The position numbers and the translations under genes were made by a program. Positions 25,978-34,088 of a stretch of 64,000 bases of DNA are shown piece after piece; within the stretch, counting starts at the first letter, position 1, and each line of letters begins with the position of its first letter. The stretch lies in the NCBI GenBank assembly GCA_002287035.1, contig NSKG01000014.1, positions 1-64,000 on the forward strand, read 5' to 3'. The notes beneath the pieces are model-generated. The model did no database searches. It was not told the origin of the DNA and was given only the letters and a program-made list of their open reading frames with translations. The DNA is from Pseudomonas sp. WN033 (lineage in GTDB: Bacteria; Pseudomonadota; Gammaproteobacteria; Pseudomonadales; Pseudomonadaceae).

Positions 25978-26054
25978 GTCATGGCAAGGAGTGCAGCGAT
26001 GCGGCCATCCAGAGGGCGTATGGATCACCACGGCGCTTTGCGCCTCGTGATGAC
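25978..26054. repeat. dispersed palindromic repeat, copy 1
   Basis: The left half GTCATGGCAAGGAGTGCAGC (continuing to 26012) and the right half TGGATCACCACGGCGCTTTG (continuing to GATGAC, 26054) are imperfectly complementary. It resembles the GTCATGGCGAGGAG-type repeats seen in many proteobacterial genomes. The 330-base gap 25866-26195 holds this, copy 2 and a G-rich stretch (26070-26105), and no gene I can support. Confidence 0.65.
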
Positions 26055-26115
26055 GGGAGGGAGAGTGATGGGGTGGTGAGGGGGGGGAGTCGAGGGCGGC
26101 GGGGCCACCCTCGGG

Positions 26116-26178
26116 GTCATGGCGAGGAGCGTAGCGACGTGGCCATCCAGAAGTATTGCTGGATTACCACGAAGCCAG
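26116..26178. repeat. dispersed palindromic repeat, copy 2 (right half shortened)
   Basis: The left half GTCATGGCGAGGAGCGTAGC (26116 on) is about 85% identical to the left half of copy 1 over 36 bases, including GGCCATCCAGA. The right half (TGGATTACCACGAAGC) is truncated or diverged. It ends 18 bases from the alkylsulfatase stop and could act as a transcript end. Confidence 0.6.
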
Positions 26179-26195
26179 GCTCCTGCGCCGGCGGT

Positions 26196-28160
26196 TTAGC
26201 GTACTGGTTCGACAATCGGGAAGTTGCTGGCTGGCTCCTCGACCATCTGAAGCAGGGCGAAGAAGGCTTGGGGTTCGCCTTCAATCCTGATTTGTCCGCC
26301 CTTGACTGCCTCGGGGAAGGTGGTGCGGCGTAGCAGGATCTGGTCCAGGGTTTCGCGGGTCATGCTGACGCTGGCGTGCGGTTGCTCGGCCTGGCTACCG
26401 GCGCGGTAGGTCAGGGTGGCGTTCTGCAGGTTGAGCCGGTAGTGCTCGTCCAGGTCGGTCAGCGACCAGTTGATCACCAGATGCTTGCCGTCGGCCTTCT
26501 CCGGGTTCAGGCGCACCGCCAGCAGGTCGAAGAACATGCCGGCTTCCAGTGCCTGCAGCATATCCGGATCCAGACCGCCGCGCCGAGCCTCGCCGACACC
26601 GTTGCGCAGCTCCTGCGCGCCCATCAGATATGCACCACGCCAGGTGCCGGCCTCAGCCTGATAACCCAGTTGTTCCAGCGCATCGGCCCCTAGTTCGCGA
26701 GCGGCACGGTTGTCCGGGTCGGCAAATACGGCCTGGCTCATGACCCAGGCGACCCAGCGGTACTCGCCATTGGCGAAGTCTTTGCGCGCCTGCTCGAGCA
26801 CCTTGTTGGCTCCGCCCATGTACTCGATGGTCTTGGCGGCGTTCTGGCGTGGCGGCAGCGGGTCGAGGTTGGCCGGGTTGGCGTCGTACCAGCCCATGTA
26901 GCGTTGGTAAACACCCCGGGCGTTGTGCTTGAGGGTGCCGTAGTAACCGCGGGCATACCACTCCTGATCGAGGCTGGCCGGCAGCTTGATATTTTCGGCG
27001 ATGTCACCGGGCAACTGGCCTTTGTTCATCATCCGCACGGTCTGGTCATGAATGAACTTGTACAGGTCGCGCTGCACCGCGAGGAAGTGCTGAGCCCGCT
27101 CGCGTTCCCAGATCGGCCAGTGGTGCTGGGCAATCAAGATGTCGGCACGCTCGCCGAAGCGCTCCAGTGCCTTGTCGATGTAGTGCGACCAGGCGCTGGC
27201 GTCACGGATCGCGGCACCGCGGATGGTGTAGATGTTGTGCAGGTGCTGGCTGGTGATTTCGGCGGTGTTGAGCACCTTGAACTGCGGAAAGTACATCATC
27301 ATTTCCGCCTCGGCTTCAGTGCCGTGGGCCATCTGGAATTCGATTTCTATGCCGTCGATGGTCAGGGTCGCATCATCGGGCACGGTATTGGTTGGTGCGA
27401 TCAGCGACAGTGGGCCGCTGGCCAGCGCCTTGCCCAGACCGGTATCGACGTGCCCGCGCTCGCCAGCCGGCAGCCCGGCGCCGAACTGATAGGTGGCGCG
27501 CCGGGCCATGGCATTGCCGGCAATTACGTTTTCCGAAACGGCATGCGCCATAAAGCCATAAGGGGCGTACACCTTGACCTTGCCGGCGCGAACGTCGGCT
27601 TCGTCGATCACGCCCTTGACGCCACCAAAGTGGTCGGCGTGGTTGTGAGTGTAGAGCACGGCCACTACCGGTTTTTGCGGCCGGTGCTGGTAGTACAGCT
27701 CAAGACCGGCCTTGGCGGTGGCTGGGGTCAGCAGCGGATCGATGATGATCAGCCCGGTCTCGCCCTCGATAATGGTCATGTTGGCCAGGTCCATGCCGCG
27801 AATCTGGTACATGCCTTCAACCACTTCGAACAGACCATGAATGGCATTCAACCGGGCCTGGCGCCAGAGGCTGGGATTGACCGTGGCGGGGGCCTGCTCC
27901 TTGTCGAGGAAGGCATAAGCGGCCATGTTCCAGGCAGTGTGACCGCTGTCATCGACCACCAGACCATCTGGTAGCGCGGCAATGAAGCCCCGCCGGGCGT
28001 CGTCGAAGGCCCGGGTGTCGGCAAACGGCAGTTGCTCAAGCGCGGCACTGTTGGCGGCGGCGGTGGTCGGTTCGGCTGGTTTCGGCGTGGCCAGGCTGGC
28101 ACCGCTCAGGGCCAGCCCGAGCAGACCCAGACCCAGTTGGCGGGGCAGGGAGTTGGACAT
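26196..28160 (-). CDS. secreted alkylsulfatase (SdsA1-like metallo-hydrolase)
   Basis: 654 residues, the length of Pseudomonas SdsA1. The signal peptide covers residues 1-24 (GASLATP). The metallo-beta-lactamase domain carries THNHADHFGGVKG (HxHxDH), further ligands in VLNTAEITSQHLHNIY and the His of LIAQHHWPIW. Then come the alkylsulfatase dimerisation domain (about 400-530) and a C-terminal SCP2-like domain (about 535-650). It should hydrolyse alkyl sulfates such as SDS in the periplasm to sulfate and alcohol, which fits the sulfate importer 9 kb away. GGAGA lies 6 bases before the ATG at 28160; the longer frame is rejected for its lack of signal and ribosome site. Confidence 0.9.
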   Translation of the reverse strand: MSNSLPRQLGLGLLGLALSGASLATPKPAEPTTAAANSAALEQLPFADTRAFDDARRGFIAALPDGLVVDDSGHTAWNMAAYAFLDKEQAPATVNPSLWRQARLNAIHGLFEVVEGMYQIRGMDLANMTIIEGETGLIIIDPLLTPATAKAGLELYYQHRPQKPVVAVLYTHNHADHFGGVKGVIDEADVRAGKVKVYAPYGFMAHAVSENVIAGNAMARRATYQFGAGLPAGERGHVDTGLGKALASGPLSLIAPTNTVPDDATLTIDGIEIEFQMAHGTEAEAEMMMYFPQFKVLNTAEITSQHLHNIYTIRGAAIRDASAWSHYIDKALERFGERADILIAQHHWPIWERERAQHFLAVQRDLYKFIHDQTVRMMNKGQLPGDIAENIKLPASLDQEWYARGYYGTLKHNARGVYQRYMGWYDANPANLDPLPPRQNAAKTIEYMGGANKVLEQARKDFANGEYRWVAWVMSQAVFADPDNRAARELGADALEQLGYQAEAGTWRGAYLMGAQELRNGVGEARRGGLDPDMLQALEAGMFFDLLAVRLNPEKADGKHLVINWSLTDLDEHYRLNLQNATLTYRAGSQAEQPHASVSMTRETLDQILLRRTTFPEAVKGGQIRIEGEPQAFFALLQMVEEPASNFPIVEPVR

Positions 28161-28359
28161 TGTTGTTCTCCGTTGAGGGGGTATCAGATCTACTATAGGT
28201 GTATAGCTGAATAGGTCTAATGCATTCATGTTGCTGATTTGATGCGTTTTAGGTATTTCGCAAGGATATCTGTCTTTAAACTGACTTGAATGCGCGTTAG
28301 GCTGGCGAATCTTGAGAGATGACGGGGTATTTTTACTCGAAGCGTGGCGACCTTTACTC

Positions 28360-28365
28360 TATAAT
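28360..28365 (+). promoter_or_regulatory. -10 element upstream of nspC
   Basis: A perfect TATAAT 62 bases before the nspC start, in a gene-free region of 267 bases. No clear -35 is visible at 16-18 bases. Confidence 0.45.
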
Positions 28366-28427
28366 CGCGCGCTTTCTCGAAAAACCGGGGGTACCCGGAG
28401 CCTGGAACCGCAGGAGGTAACACCGAA

Positions 28428-29525
28428 TTGATCCAGACGCCCTACTACCTGATCGACAAGAGCAAGCTCAAGCGCAACATGGACATCATCCAGTACGTGC
28501 GCGAGCAGTCCGGAGCCAAGGCCCTGCTGGCCCTCAAGTGCTTCGCCACCTGGTCGGTATTCGACCTGATGAGCCAGTACATGGACGGCACCACCTCTTC
28601 CTCGCTCAACGAGGTCAAGCTGGGCAAGCTCAAATTCGGTGGTGAAACCCACGCCTACAGCGTCGCCTACGCCGATCACGAGATCGAAGAAGTGCTGGCG
28701 CATTCGGACAAGATCATCTTCAACTCGATCGGTCAGCTCGAACGCTTCGAGCAGGCTTCGGCCAACCACGTGCGCGGCCTGCGTCTGAACCCCGGTGTCT
28801 CCAGTTCCGAATTCATCATCGCCGACCCGTCGCGGCCGTTCAGCCGCCTGGGCGAGTGGGATGCTGACAAGGTGCTGAAGGTCATCGACAAGATCTCCGG
28901 CTTCATGATCCACAACAACTGTGAGAACAGTGATTTCGCTCTGTTCGACCAGATGTTGAATCGGATCGAAGAGCGTTTCGGCGCGCTGCTGGAACAGGTC
29001 GAGTGGGTTAGTCTGGGCGGCGGCATCCACTTCACCGGTGAGGGTTACCCGGTCGATGCCTTCTGTGCCCGCCTCAAGGCGTTTTCCCAGCGCTACGGCG
29101 TGCAGGTCTATCTGGAGCCCGGCGAGGCCGCCATTACCCAGAGCACCTCACTGGAAGTCACGGTGCTCGACACCCTGTTCAACGGCAAGCAACTGGCGAT
29201 CGTCGACAGCTCGATCGAAGCGCACATGCTTGACCTGCTGATCTATCGTCAACCGGCGAAGATGGAGCCCTGCGATGGTCCGTACCCGTACATGGTGTGC
29301 GGCAAGTCGTGCCTGGCCGGTGACATCTTCGGTGAGTTCAATTTTGATCGTGAACTGAAGGTCGGCGACCGGCTGTCGTTTATCGACGCCGCTGGCTACA
29401 CCATGGTCAAGAAGAACTGGTTCAACGGCGTGCAAATGCCGGCGATCGCGGTGCGCCAACTGGATGGCAGCATCGAACTGGTCAGGGAATTCGGTTTCGA
29501 AGACTTTGTCAGCAGCCTCTCCTGA
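28428..29525 (+). CDS. nspC: carboxynorspermidine decarboxylase
   Basis: PLP enzyme of the alanine-racemase-fold decarboxylases, 365 residues. It starts IQTPYYLIDKSKLKRNMDII and the PLP lysine is in LLALKCFATWSVFD (about residue 37). The CANSDC-typical WVSLGGGIHFTGEGYPVD and YLEPGEAAI segments follow. It decarboxylates carboxynorspermidine or carboxyspermidine to the triamine. The start codon is TTG, with AGGAGG 10 bases upstream. It forms an operon with the partner dehydrogenase 55 bases downstream; in Vibrio the dehydrogenase comes first, here the decarboxylase does. Confidence 0.93.
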   Translation: MIQTPYYLIDKSKLKRNMDIIQYVREQSGAKALLALKCFATWSVFDLMSQYMDGTTSSSLNEVKLGKLKFGGETHAYSVAYADHEIEEVLAHSDKIIFNSIGQLERFEQASANHVRGLRLNPGVSSSEFIIADPSRPFSRLGEWDADKVLKVIDKISGFMIHNNCENSDFALFDQMLNRIEERFGALLEQVEWVSLGGGIHFTGEGYPVDAFCARLKAFSQRYGVQVYLEPGEAAITQSTSLEVTVLDTLFNGKQLAIVDSSIEAHMLDLLIYRQPAKMEPCDGPYPYMVCGKSCLAGDIFGEFNFDRELKVGDRLSFIDAAGYTMVKKNWFNGVQMPAIAVRQLDGSIELVREFGFEDFVSSLS

Positions 29526-29580
29526 GGCTATCCCACTACTCGCTCCCAGCCCGTCCAAGGAGGCGTTTCGAGGAAGAGAA

Positions 29581-30819
29581 ATGAAGAAAAACGTTCTGAT
29601 TATTGGTGCCGGTGGTGTGGCCCAGGTGGTCGCACACAAGTGCGCCCAGCACAACGATGTGCTGGGCAATATCCATATCGCTTCGCGCACGCTGGATAAA
29701 TGCCAGCAGATCGTCGACAGCGTTAGGGAAAAGGGCAGCCTCAAGGTTGCCGGTGAATTGCAAGCCCATGCTCTGGATGCGCTCGATGTCGAGGCCACCA
29801 AGGCGTTGATTGACAAGACACAGTCGCAACTGGTGATCAATGTCGGATCGGCTTTCATCAATATGTCGGTACTTCAGGCCTGCATCGAAACCGGTGCCGC
29901 CTACCTCGATACCGCCATTCACGAAGAGCCGGACAAGATCTGTGAAAACCCGCCGTGGTACGCCAACTACGAATGGAAGCGCAAGGCGATCTGCGAAGAG
30001 AAGGGCATCACCGCGATTCTCGGCGTCGGCTTCGACCCGGGTGTGGTCAACGCCTATGCTGCGCTGGCGGTCAACGAGTATTTCGACACTGTCGACGAAA
30101 TCGACATCATCGACATCAATGCTGGCAGCCATGGCAAGTACTTCGCCACCAACTTCGACCCGGAAATCAACTTCCGCGAGTTTACCGGGCGGGTCTGGTC
30201 CTGGCAGAACAGCCAGTGGACTCAGAACAGCATGTTCGAGATCAAGCGTACCGACGACCTGCCGGTGGTTGGTTCGCAGACCAGCTACATGACCGGGCAT
30301 GACGAACTGCACTCGCTGTCGCAGAATCTGAATGTGCCCAACATCCGCTTCTGGATGGGCTTTGGCGAGCACTACATCAACGTCTTCACCGTGCTGAAGA
30401 ACCTCGGGCTGTTGTCCGAACAGCCGGTCAAGACCGCCGAAGGCCTGGAAGTGGTGCCGCTCAAGGTGGTCAAGGCCGTGTTGCCTGATCCGTCCTCGCT
30501 GGCGCCGAACTACAGCGGCAAGACCTGCATCGGTGACGTGGTCAAGGGCAAGAAGGACGGGGTAGACAAGGAAGTGTTCATCTACAACGTCGCTGACCAT
30601 GCCGAGGCCTATCAGGAAGTTGGTAGCCAGGGCATTTCCTACACTGCCGGCGTGCCGCCGGTCGCCGCGGCGATCCTGATCGCCAACGGCAGCTGGGATG
30701 TGCAGAAGATGGTCAACGTTGAAGAACTCGATCCCAAGCCGTTTATCAACCTGCTCAATGAGATGGGTCTGCCGACCCGAATCAAGGATGAGCAGGGCGA
30801 CCGGGCTCTGAGTTTCTGA
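29581..30819 (+). CDS. carboxynorspermidine/carboxyspermidine dehydrogenase
   Basis: 412 residues, saccharopine-dehydrogenase-like. The N-terminal Rossmann motif is VLIIGAGGVAQVVAHKCA (residues 5-22). The rest follows carboxynorspermidine synthase: DTAIHEEPDK, GFDPGVVNAYAALAVNEYF, DINAGSHGKYFATNFDPEIN. It condenses aspartate semialdehyde with a diamine using NADPH; NspC then decarboxylates the product. The start at 29581 has GAGGAAGAG just upstream and begins at the Rossmann strand; the open frame back to 29464 overlaps nspC and is rejected. A hairpin terminator follows. Confidence 0.92.
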   Translation: MKKNVLIIGAGGVAQVVAHKCAQHNDVLGNIHIASRTLDKCQQIVDSVREKGSLKVAGELQAHALDALDVEATKALIDKTQSQLVINVGSAFINMSVLQACIETGAAYLDTAIHEEPDKICENPPWYANYEWKRKAICEEKGITAILGVGFDPGVVNAYAALAVNEYFDTVDEIDIIDINAGSHGKYFATNFDPEINFREFTGRVWSWQNSQWTQNSMFEIKRTDDLPVVGSQTSYMTGHDELHSLSQNLNVPNIRFWMGFGEHYINVFTVLKNLGLLSEQPVKTAEGLEVVPLKVVKAVLPDPSSLAPNYSGKTCIGDVVKGKKDGVDKEVFIYNVADHAEAYQEVGSQGISYTAGVPPVAAAILIANGSWDVQKMVNVEELDPKPFINLLNEMGLPTRIKDEQGDRALSF

Positions 30820-30829
30820 GGCGCTACTT

Positions 30830-30867
30830 CATCAGCCACTCAAGCGCTTTGACTTGAGTGGCTGATG
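30830..30867. terminator. hairpin terminator between convergent genes
   Basis: A perfect 15-bp stem CATCAGCCACTCAAG / CTTGAGTGGCTGATG with an 8-base loop, between the dehydrogenase stop and the convergent lipoprotein gene. There is no T-run, so it may act as a processing or roadblock hairpin rather than a classic intrinsic terminator. Confidence 0.7.
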
Positions 30868-30874
30868 CCCCCTG

Positions 30875-32554
30875 CTAGCGTCCCCAGGGCGCCGGCAAGA
30901 TCTCCAGCAAGGTGCCGTCGGCATCCTTGGCGTAGGCCACCTGTTCACCATCGCGCGTGTCGTCGGGGTTCGGGTTCTGCACCACACGCTCTCCCGCCTG
31001 TTCGATTCCGTTGATCAGTCCATCTGGCGACATGCTGCGCCATTCCAGCTTGACCGGGTTGTCGGTGTAGTTGCGCGGGACTGCGTTGGTCCAGTGCATC
31101 AGTACCAATGCCGAGCCGCCCTGACCCTGCAGGATGTATTCGTCGTACTGGCCGGGAATCGGCAGGAACAGCACCTGACGCAAACCCAGAGTGTCGACGT
31201 AGAAGTCGCGGGCCGCCTGCAGATCACTGACCCCGATGCCAAAGGCACCGAAGTAACTTTGTACGGCTGTCGGGCTGCCGACGAACTCGATCAGGTTGTT
31301 GTCCGGGTCGCGGCCAAAGCCAACCACCACATTCAGCCCCGGCTGGAAGCTTGGCGGCACTGTTACCAGACCGCCGGCGGCGATCAGATCCAGTGCCGTC
31401 TGCTCAGGATCAGCGACATAGAACACCAGCTTGCCGGGGTTGCGCCGCATGTTGCGCGGCTCGCCATCGGTGAACTGCATCAGTACCAGCTGCGAGCCCC
31501 GCGCGTCGGCTGACTCCAGTACTACTTCGTCGCGGTCGGTGCGGCTGCGACGGGTGACTTCACGCATGCCCAGGCCTTCAGTGTAAAAGCGCAGGGCGGC
31601 GTCTAGGTCGTCGGTGCCGATGCCGGCGCCGCCCAGATAACCACGGATGCCCTGGCGCAGTTCAAGCAGGTTGCCGTCGGCATCGCTGCTGTAGCCCACC
31701 AGTTGGCCCTCCAGCCCGGGTTCGGCGCTGGGCGCGGGGGTGCGTTCGATGGCCATGCCGCTGCGCTCCAGTGCGCCAGCCAGAGCCTGCGGGTCGGATG
31801 AGGCAAATTCCAGCTTGATCGGGTTGTCGCTGTAGTTGCGCACGCTGTCGTTGGTCCAGTGCATCAGCACCAGGGCCGAACCGCCTGGCACCGGAGACTG
31901 TAGAATGTACTCATCGTACTGCCCGGGAATTTCCAGAAACAGACTCTGCTCCAGGCCCAGTACCTCGGTGTAGAAATCCCGCGCCGCTTCCAGATCACTG
32001 ACGCCAAGGCCAAAGGCGCCAAAATAGGAGTGATTGGCGCTGTCGTCACCGACAATTTCGATCAGGTTGTTGTCCTGATCCCGGCCGAAGCCGACCAGTA
32101 CACCGCCAAAGGCGGCTTGCGGCATTGGCGGCAGGGTAATGCGCCCGCCAGCCGCGTTGAACTGTGCCGCGAAGGCGTTGGGGTCGCGGGCGTAGAACAC
32201 CAGCTTGCCCGGATTTTGCTGGACGTTGCGGCCAATGCCGTCGGTAAAGCTCATCAGAGCTACCAGCGAGCCACGGCCATCGGCCGACTCAAGGATGACC
32301 TCGTGGCGGTTGTCGCGTTGCAGGCGCTTGAGTTCGCGCATGCCCAGACCCTGGGTATAGAGTTCGACCGCGGCGTCCAGATCGCTGACGCCGATGCCGA
32401 TGGTGCTCAGATAGTTGACCGAGGGTATCGGGTCATTGTCCGGTGGTGGGCTGAGGCTGGGGGCGCTATTGCTGCTGCCACCCCCGTTCAGGCAGGCGCT
32501 GAGCAACAGCACTGCGGGCAGCAGGAAGGTCAGGTGTTTGCCGGTATGACGCAT
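30875..32554 (-). CDS. lipoprotein with four VOC (glyoxalase-like) domains
   Basis: 559 residues. The lipobox LLLSAC puts the lipidated Cys at 21, followed by a Gly/Ser/Pro linker. Four VOC domains then follow in two related pairs. Domains 1 and 3 start IGIGVSDLDAAVELYTQGLG and AGIGTDDLDAALRFYTEGLG; domains 2 and 4 start FGLGVSDLEAARDFYTEVLG and FGIGVSDLQAARDFYVDTLG. Whole segments such as NPGKLVFY and PGQYDEYILQ recur, so the gene arose by duplication of a two-domain unit. Asp/Glu in NLIEIVG and NLLELRQG fit metal-ligand positions. VOC proteins bind or modify small metabolites; an outer-membrane or periplasmic four-domain form is uncommon. It is probably controlled by the palindrome at 32579. 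Confidence 0.85.
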   Translation of the reverse strand: MRHTGKHLTFLLPAVLLLSACLNGGGSSNSAPSLSPPPDNDPIPSVNYLSTIGIGVSDLDAAVELYTQGLGMRELKRLQRDNRHEVILESADGRGSLVALMSFTDGIGRNVQQNPGKLVFYARDPNAFAAQFNAAGGRITLPPMPQAAFGGVLVGFGRDQDNNLIEIVGDDSANHSYFGAFGLGVSDLEAARDFYTEVLGLEQSLFLEIPGQYDEYILQSPVPGGSALVLMHWTNDSVRNYSDNPIKLEFASSDPQALAGALERSGMAIERTPAPSAEPGLEGQLVGYSSDADGNLLELRQGIRGYLGGAGIGTDDLDAALRFYTEGLGMREVTRRSRTDRDEVVLESADARGSQLVLMQFTDGEPRNMRRNPGKLVFYVADPEQTALDLIAAGGLVTVPPSFQPGLNVVVGFGRDPDNNLIEFVGSPTAVQSYFGAFGIGVSDLQAARDFYVDTLGLRQVLFLPIPGQYDEYILQGQGGSALVLMHWTNAVPRNYTDNPVKLEWRSMSPDGLINGIEQAGERVVQNPNPDDTRDGEQVAYAKDADGTLLEILPAPWGR

Positions 32555-32578
32555 GGTGATGTCCTGTTATTTTTATGA

Positions 32579-32594
32579 ATGAACGTTCGTTCAT
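32579..32594. promoter_or_regulatory. TetR-type operator upstream of the VOC lipoprotein
   Basis: ATGAACG-TT-CGTTCAT, a perfect 7-base inverted repeat with a 2-base spacer, 25 bases from the lipoprotein ATG. This form is typical of TetR-family operators. The regulator is not adjacent; the nearest TetR gene is at 22190. Confidence 0.6.
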
Positions 32595-32726
32595 GTGTCT
32601 GAGGGTAAGGCAGCACCGGCGTTTTGTCGAGAATGTTCTGCACTAAGGGGGCAGGCGACGTAGTCGGCGGGCTTGGGGTATCATCGTTCGGTTGCCAACT
32701 CGGCATGCAGCATAAGGCAAGCAGTG

Positions 32727-34073
32727 ATGAATTCCCCGCAGTTGATTGTCCCCCTGTCCCAGCGCCTGGCTGGGGTAGCCGATATCGAGTGTGTGACCCC
32801 CGACCTGAACGGTATCCCGCGGGGCAAGGTAATGACCGTTGAGGGCTTTCTGGCCGGACGTCGGCTGCAACTGGCGCGGGGCGTGCTGCTGCAGGCGGTA
32901 ATGGGCGGCTATCCAGAACCGGAGTTCTACGGTCACGACGATGGTGATCTGGTATTGCGGGCCCTGCCCGAACAGGTGCATGTGTTGCCCTGGGCCGAGG
33001 TGCCGCGCGCGCTGGCGGTCTGTGAGGCGGTGGAGCTGGATGGCCAGCCCTCAGGGCTGTCGACCCGGGCGTTGCTGGCGCGAGTGCTCGAGCGCTATGC
33101 CGAGCGCGGCTGGCAACCGGTGGTGGCCACTGAGCTGGAGTTCTTTCTGTTCGAGCCTCAGGCCGATGAGTACCAGCCATTCCGGGCCCCGGTTGGTCTG
33201 GATGGTCGGCGTGAGCCGGGTATTTCGGCCTTCAGCGTCAGCTCGGCCAACGGTCTGCGACCGTTCTTCGAGGAGCTCAAGGCCGGCATGGCCGCGCTTG
33301 GCATCCCGCGCGATACCTTTATGAACGAGATGGGTATCAGCCAGTTCGAGATCAATTTCGTCCATGGCGATGCGCTGCTGCTGGCCGATCAGACCTTTCT
33401 GTTCAAGCATCTGCTGCATGAGGTAGCGCTCAAGCACGGCCTGATTGCCGTCTGCATGGCCAAGCCGTTGCCGCGTGTGCCGGGCTGTTCGATGCATGTG
33501 CATCAGAGTGTGGTCGACCAGAACGGCGGCAATATCTTTACCGATCCTGCCAACGCTGGTCCGACCGCCCGGTTTGAGCATTACCTGGGCGGGTTACAGG
33601 CCTGCCTAGGTGAGCTGACTCTGCTGATGGCGCCGCACATCAACTCCTATCAGCGGTTCTGCAACACCTATGCGTCACCCAACAACCTGTGCTGGTCGAG
33701 TGACAACCGCATGGCCGGGCTGCGGATTCCGGCCAGTGAGCCGGCGGCGCGGCGGGTTGAGAATCGCCTGCCGGGCGGTGACGCCAACCCCTATCTGGCG
33801 ATTGCCGTGAGCCTGGCCGCGGGCCTGCACGGGATTGAGCAGCAGCTTACGCCCAGTGCGGCGGTGCAGGGGGTGTTTCAGGCCCCGGATGCGCTGACCC
33901 TGCCCGATACCCTGCCTGAGGCCATGCACCGGCTTGAGCGCAGCCAACTGGCGCGGCAGTTGTTCGGTGACGAGTTTATCGACGGTTACCTGGCCACCAA
34001 ACGTCTGGAGCTGGCCAGCTTCATGGACGAAATCACACCCTGGGAGCGGCGCTATCTGGGTAGCCAGGTATAG
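32727..34073 (+). CDS. glutamine-synthetase-family ligase (PuuA-like gamma-glutamylpolyamine synthetase)
   Basis: 448 residues. GS-fold motifs: TELEFFLFEPQ (metal Glu pair), MGISQFEINFVHGDAL, KPLPRVPGCSMHVHQS with the conserved His, NSYQRF, and ARRVENRLPGGDANPYLAIA with the Arg/Glu and substrate loop. The sequence is of the PuuA/Pau type that attaches glutamate to amines or polyamines. The ATG at 32727 has AAGG 9 bases upstream. It stands alone between a divergent lipoprotein and a convergent OmpA gene. The nearby polyamine genes (28428-30819) fit a role in polyamine balance, but this is inference. Confidence 0.85.
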   Translation: MNSPQLIVPLSQRLAGVADIECVTPDLNGIPRGKVMTVEGFLAGRRLQLARGVLLQAVMGGYPEPEFYGHDDGDLVLRALPEQVHVLPWAEVPRALAVCEAVELDGQPSGLSTRALLARVLERYAERGWQPVVATELEFFLFEPQADEYQPFRAPVGLDGRREPGISAFSVSSANGLRPFFEELKAGMAALGIPRDTFMNEMGISQFEINFVHGDALLLADQTFLFKHLLHEVALKHGLIAVCMAKPLPRVPGCSMHVHQSVVDQNGGNIFTDPANAGPTARFEHYLGGLQACLGELTLLMAPHINSYQRFCNTYASPNNLCWSSDNRMAGLRIPASEPAARRVENRLPGGDANPYLAIAVSLAAGLHGIEQQLTPSAAVQGVFQAPDALTLPDTLPEAMHRLERSQLARQLFGDEFIDGYLATKRLELASFMDEITPWERRYLGSQV

Positions 34074-34088
34074 CGCCGCTGCGCTTGT

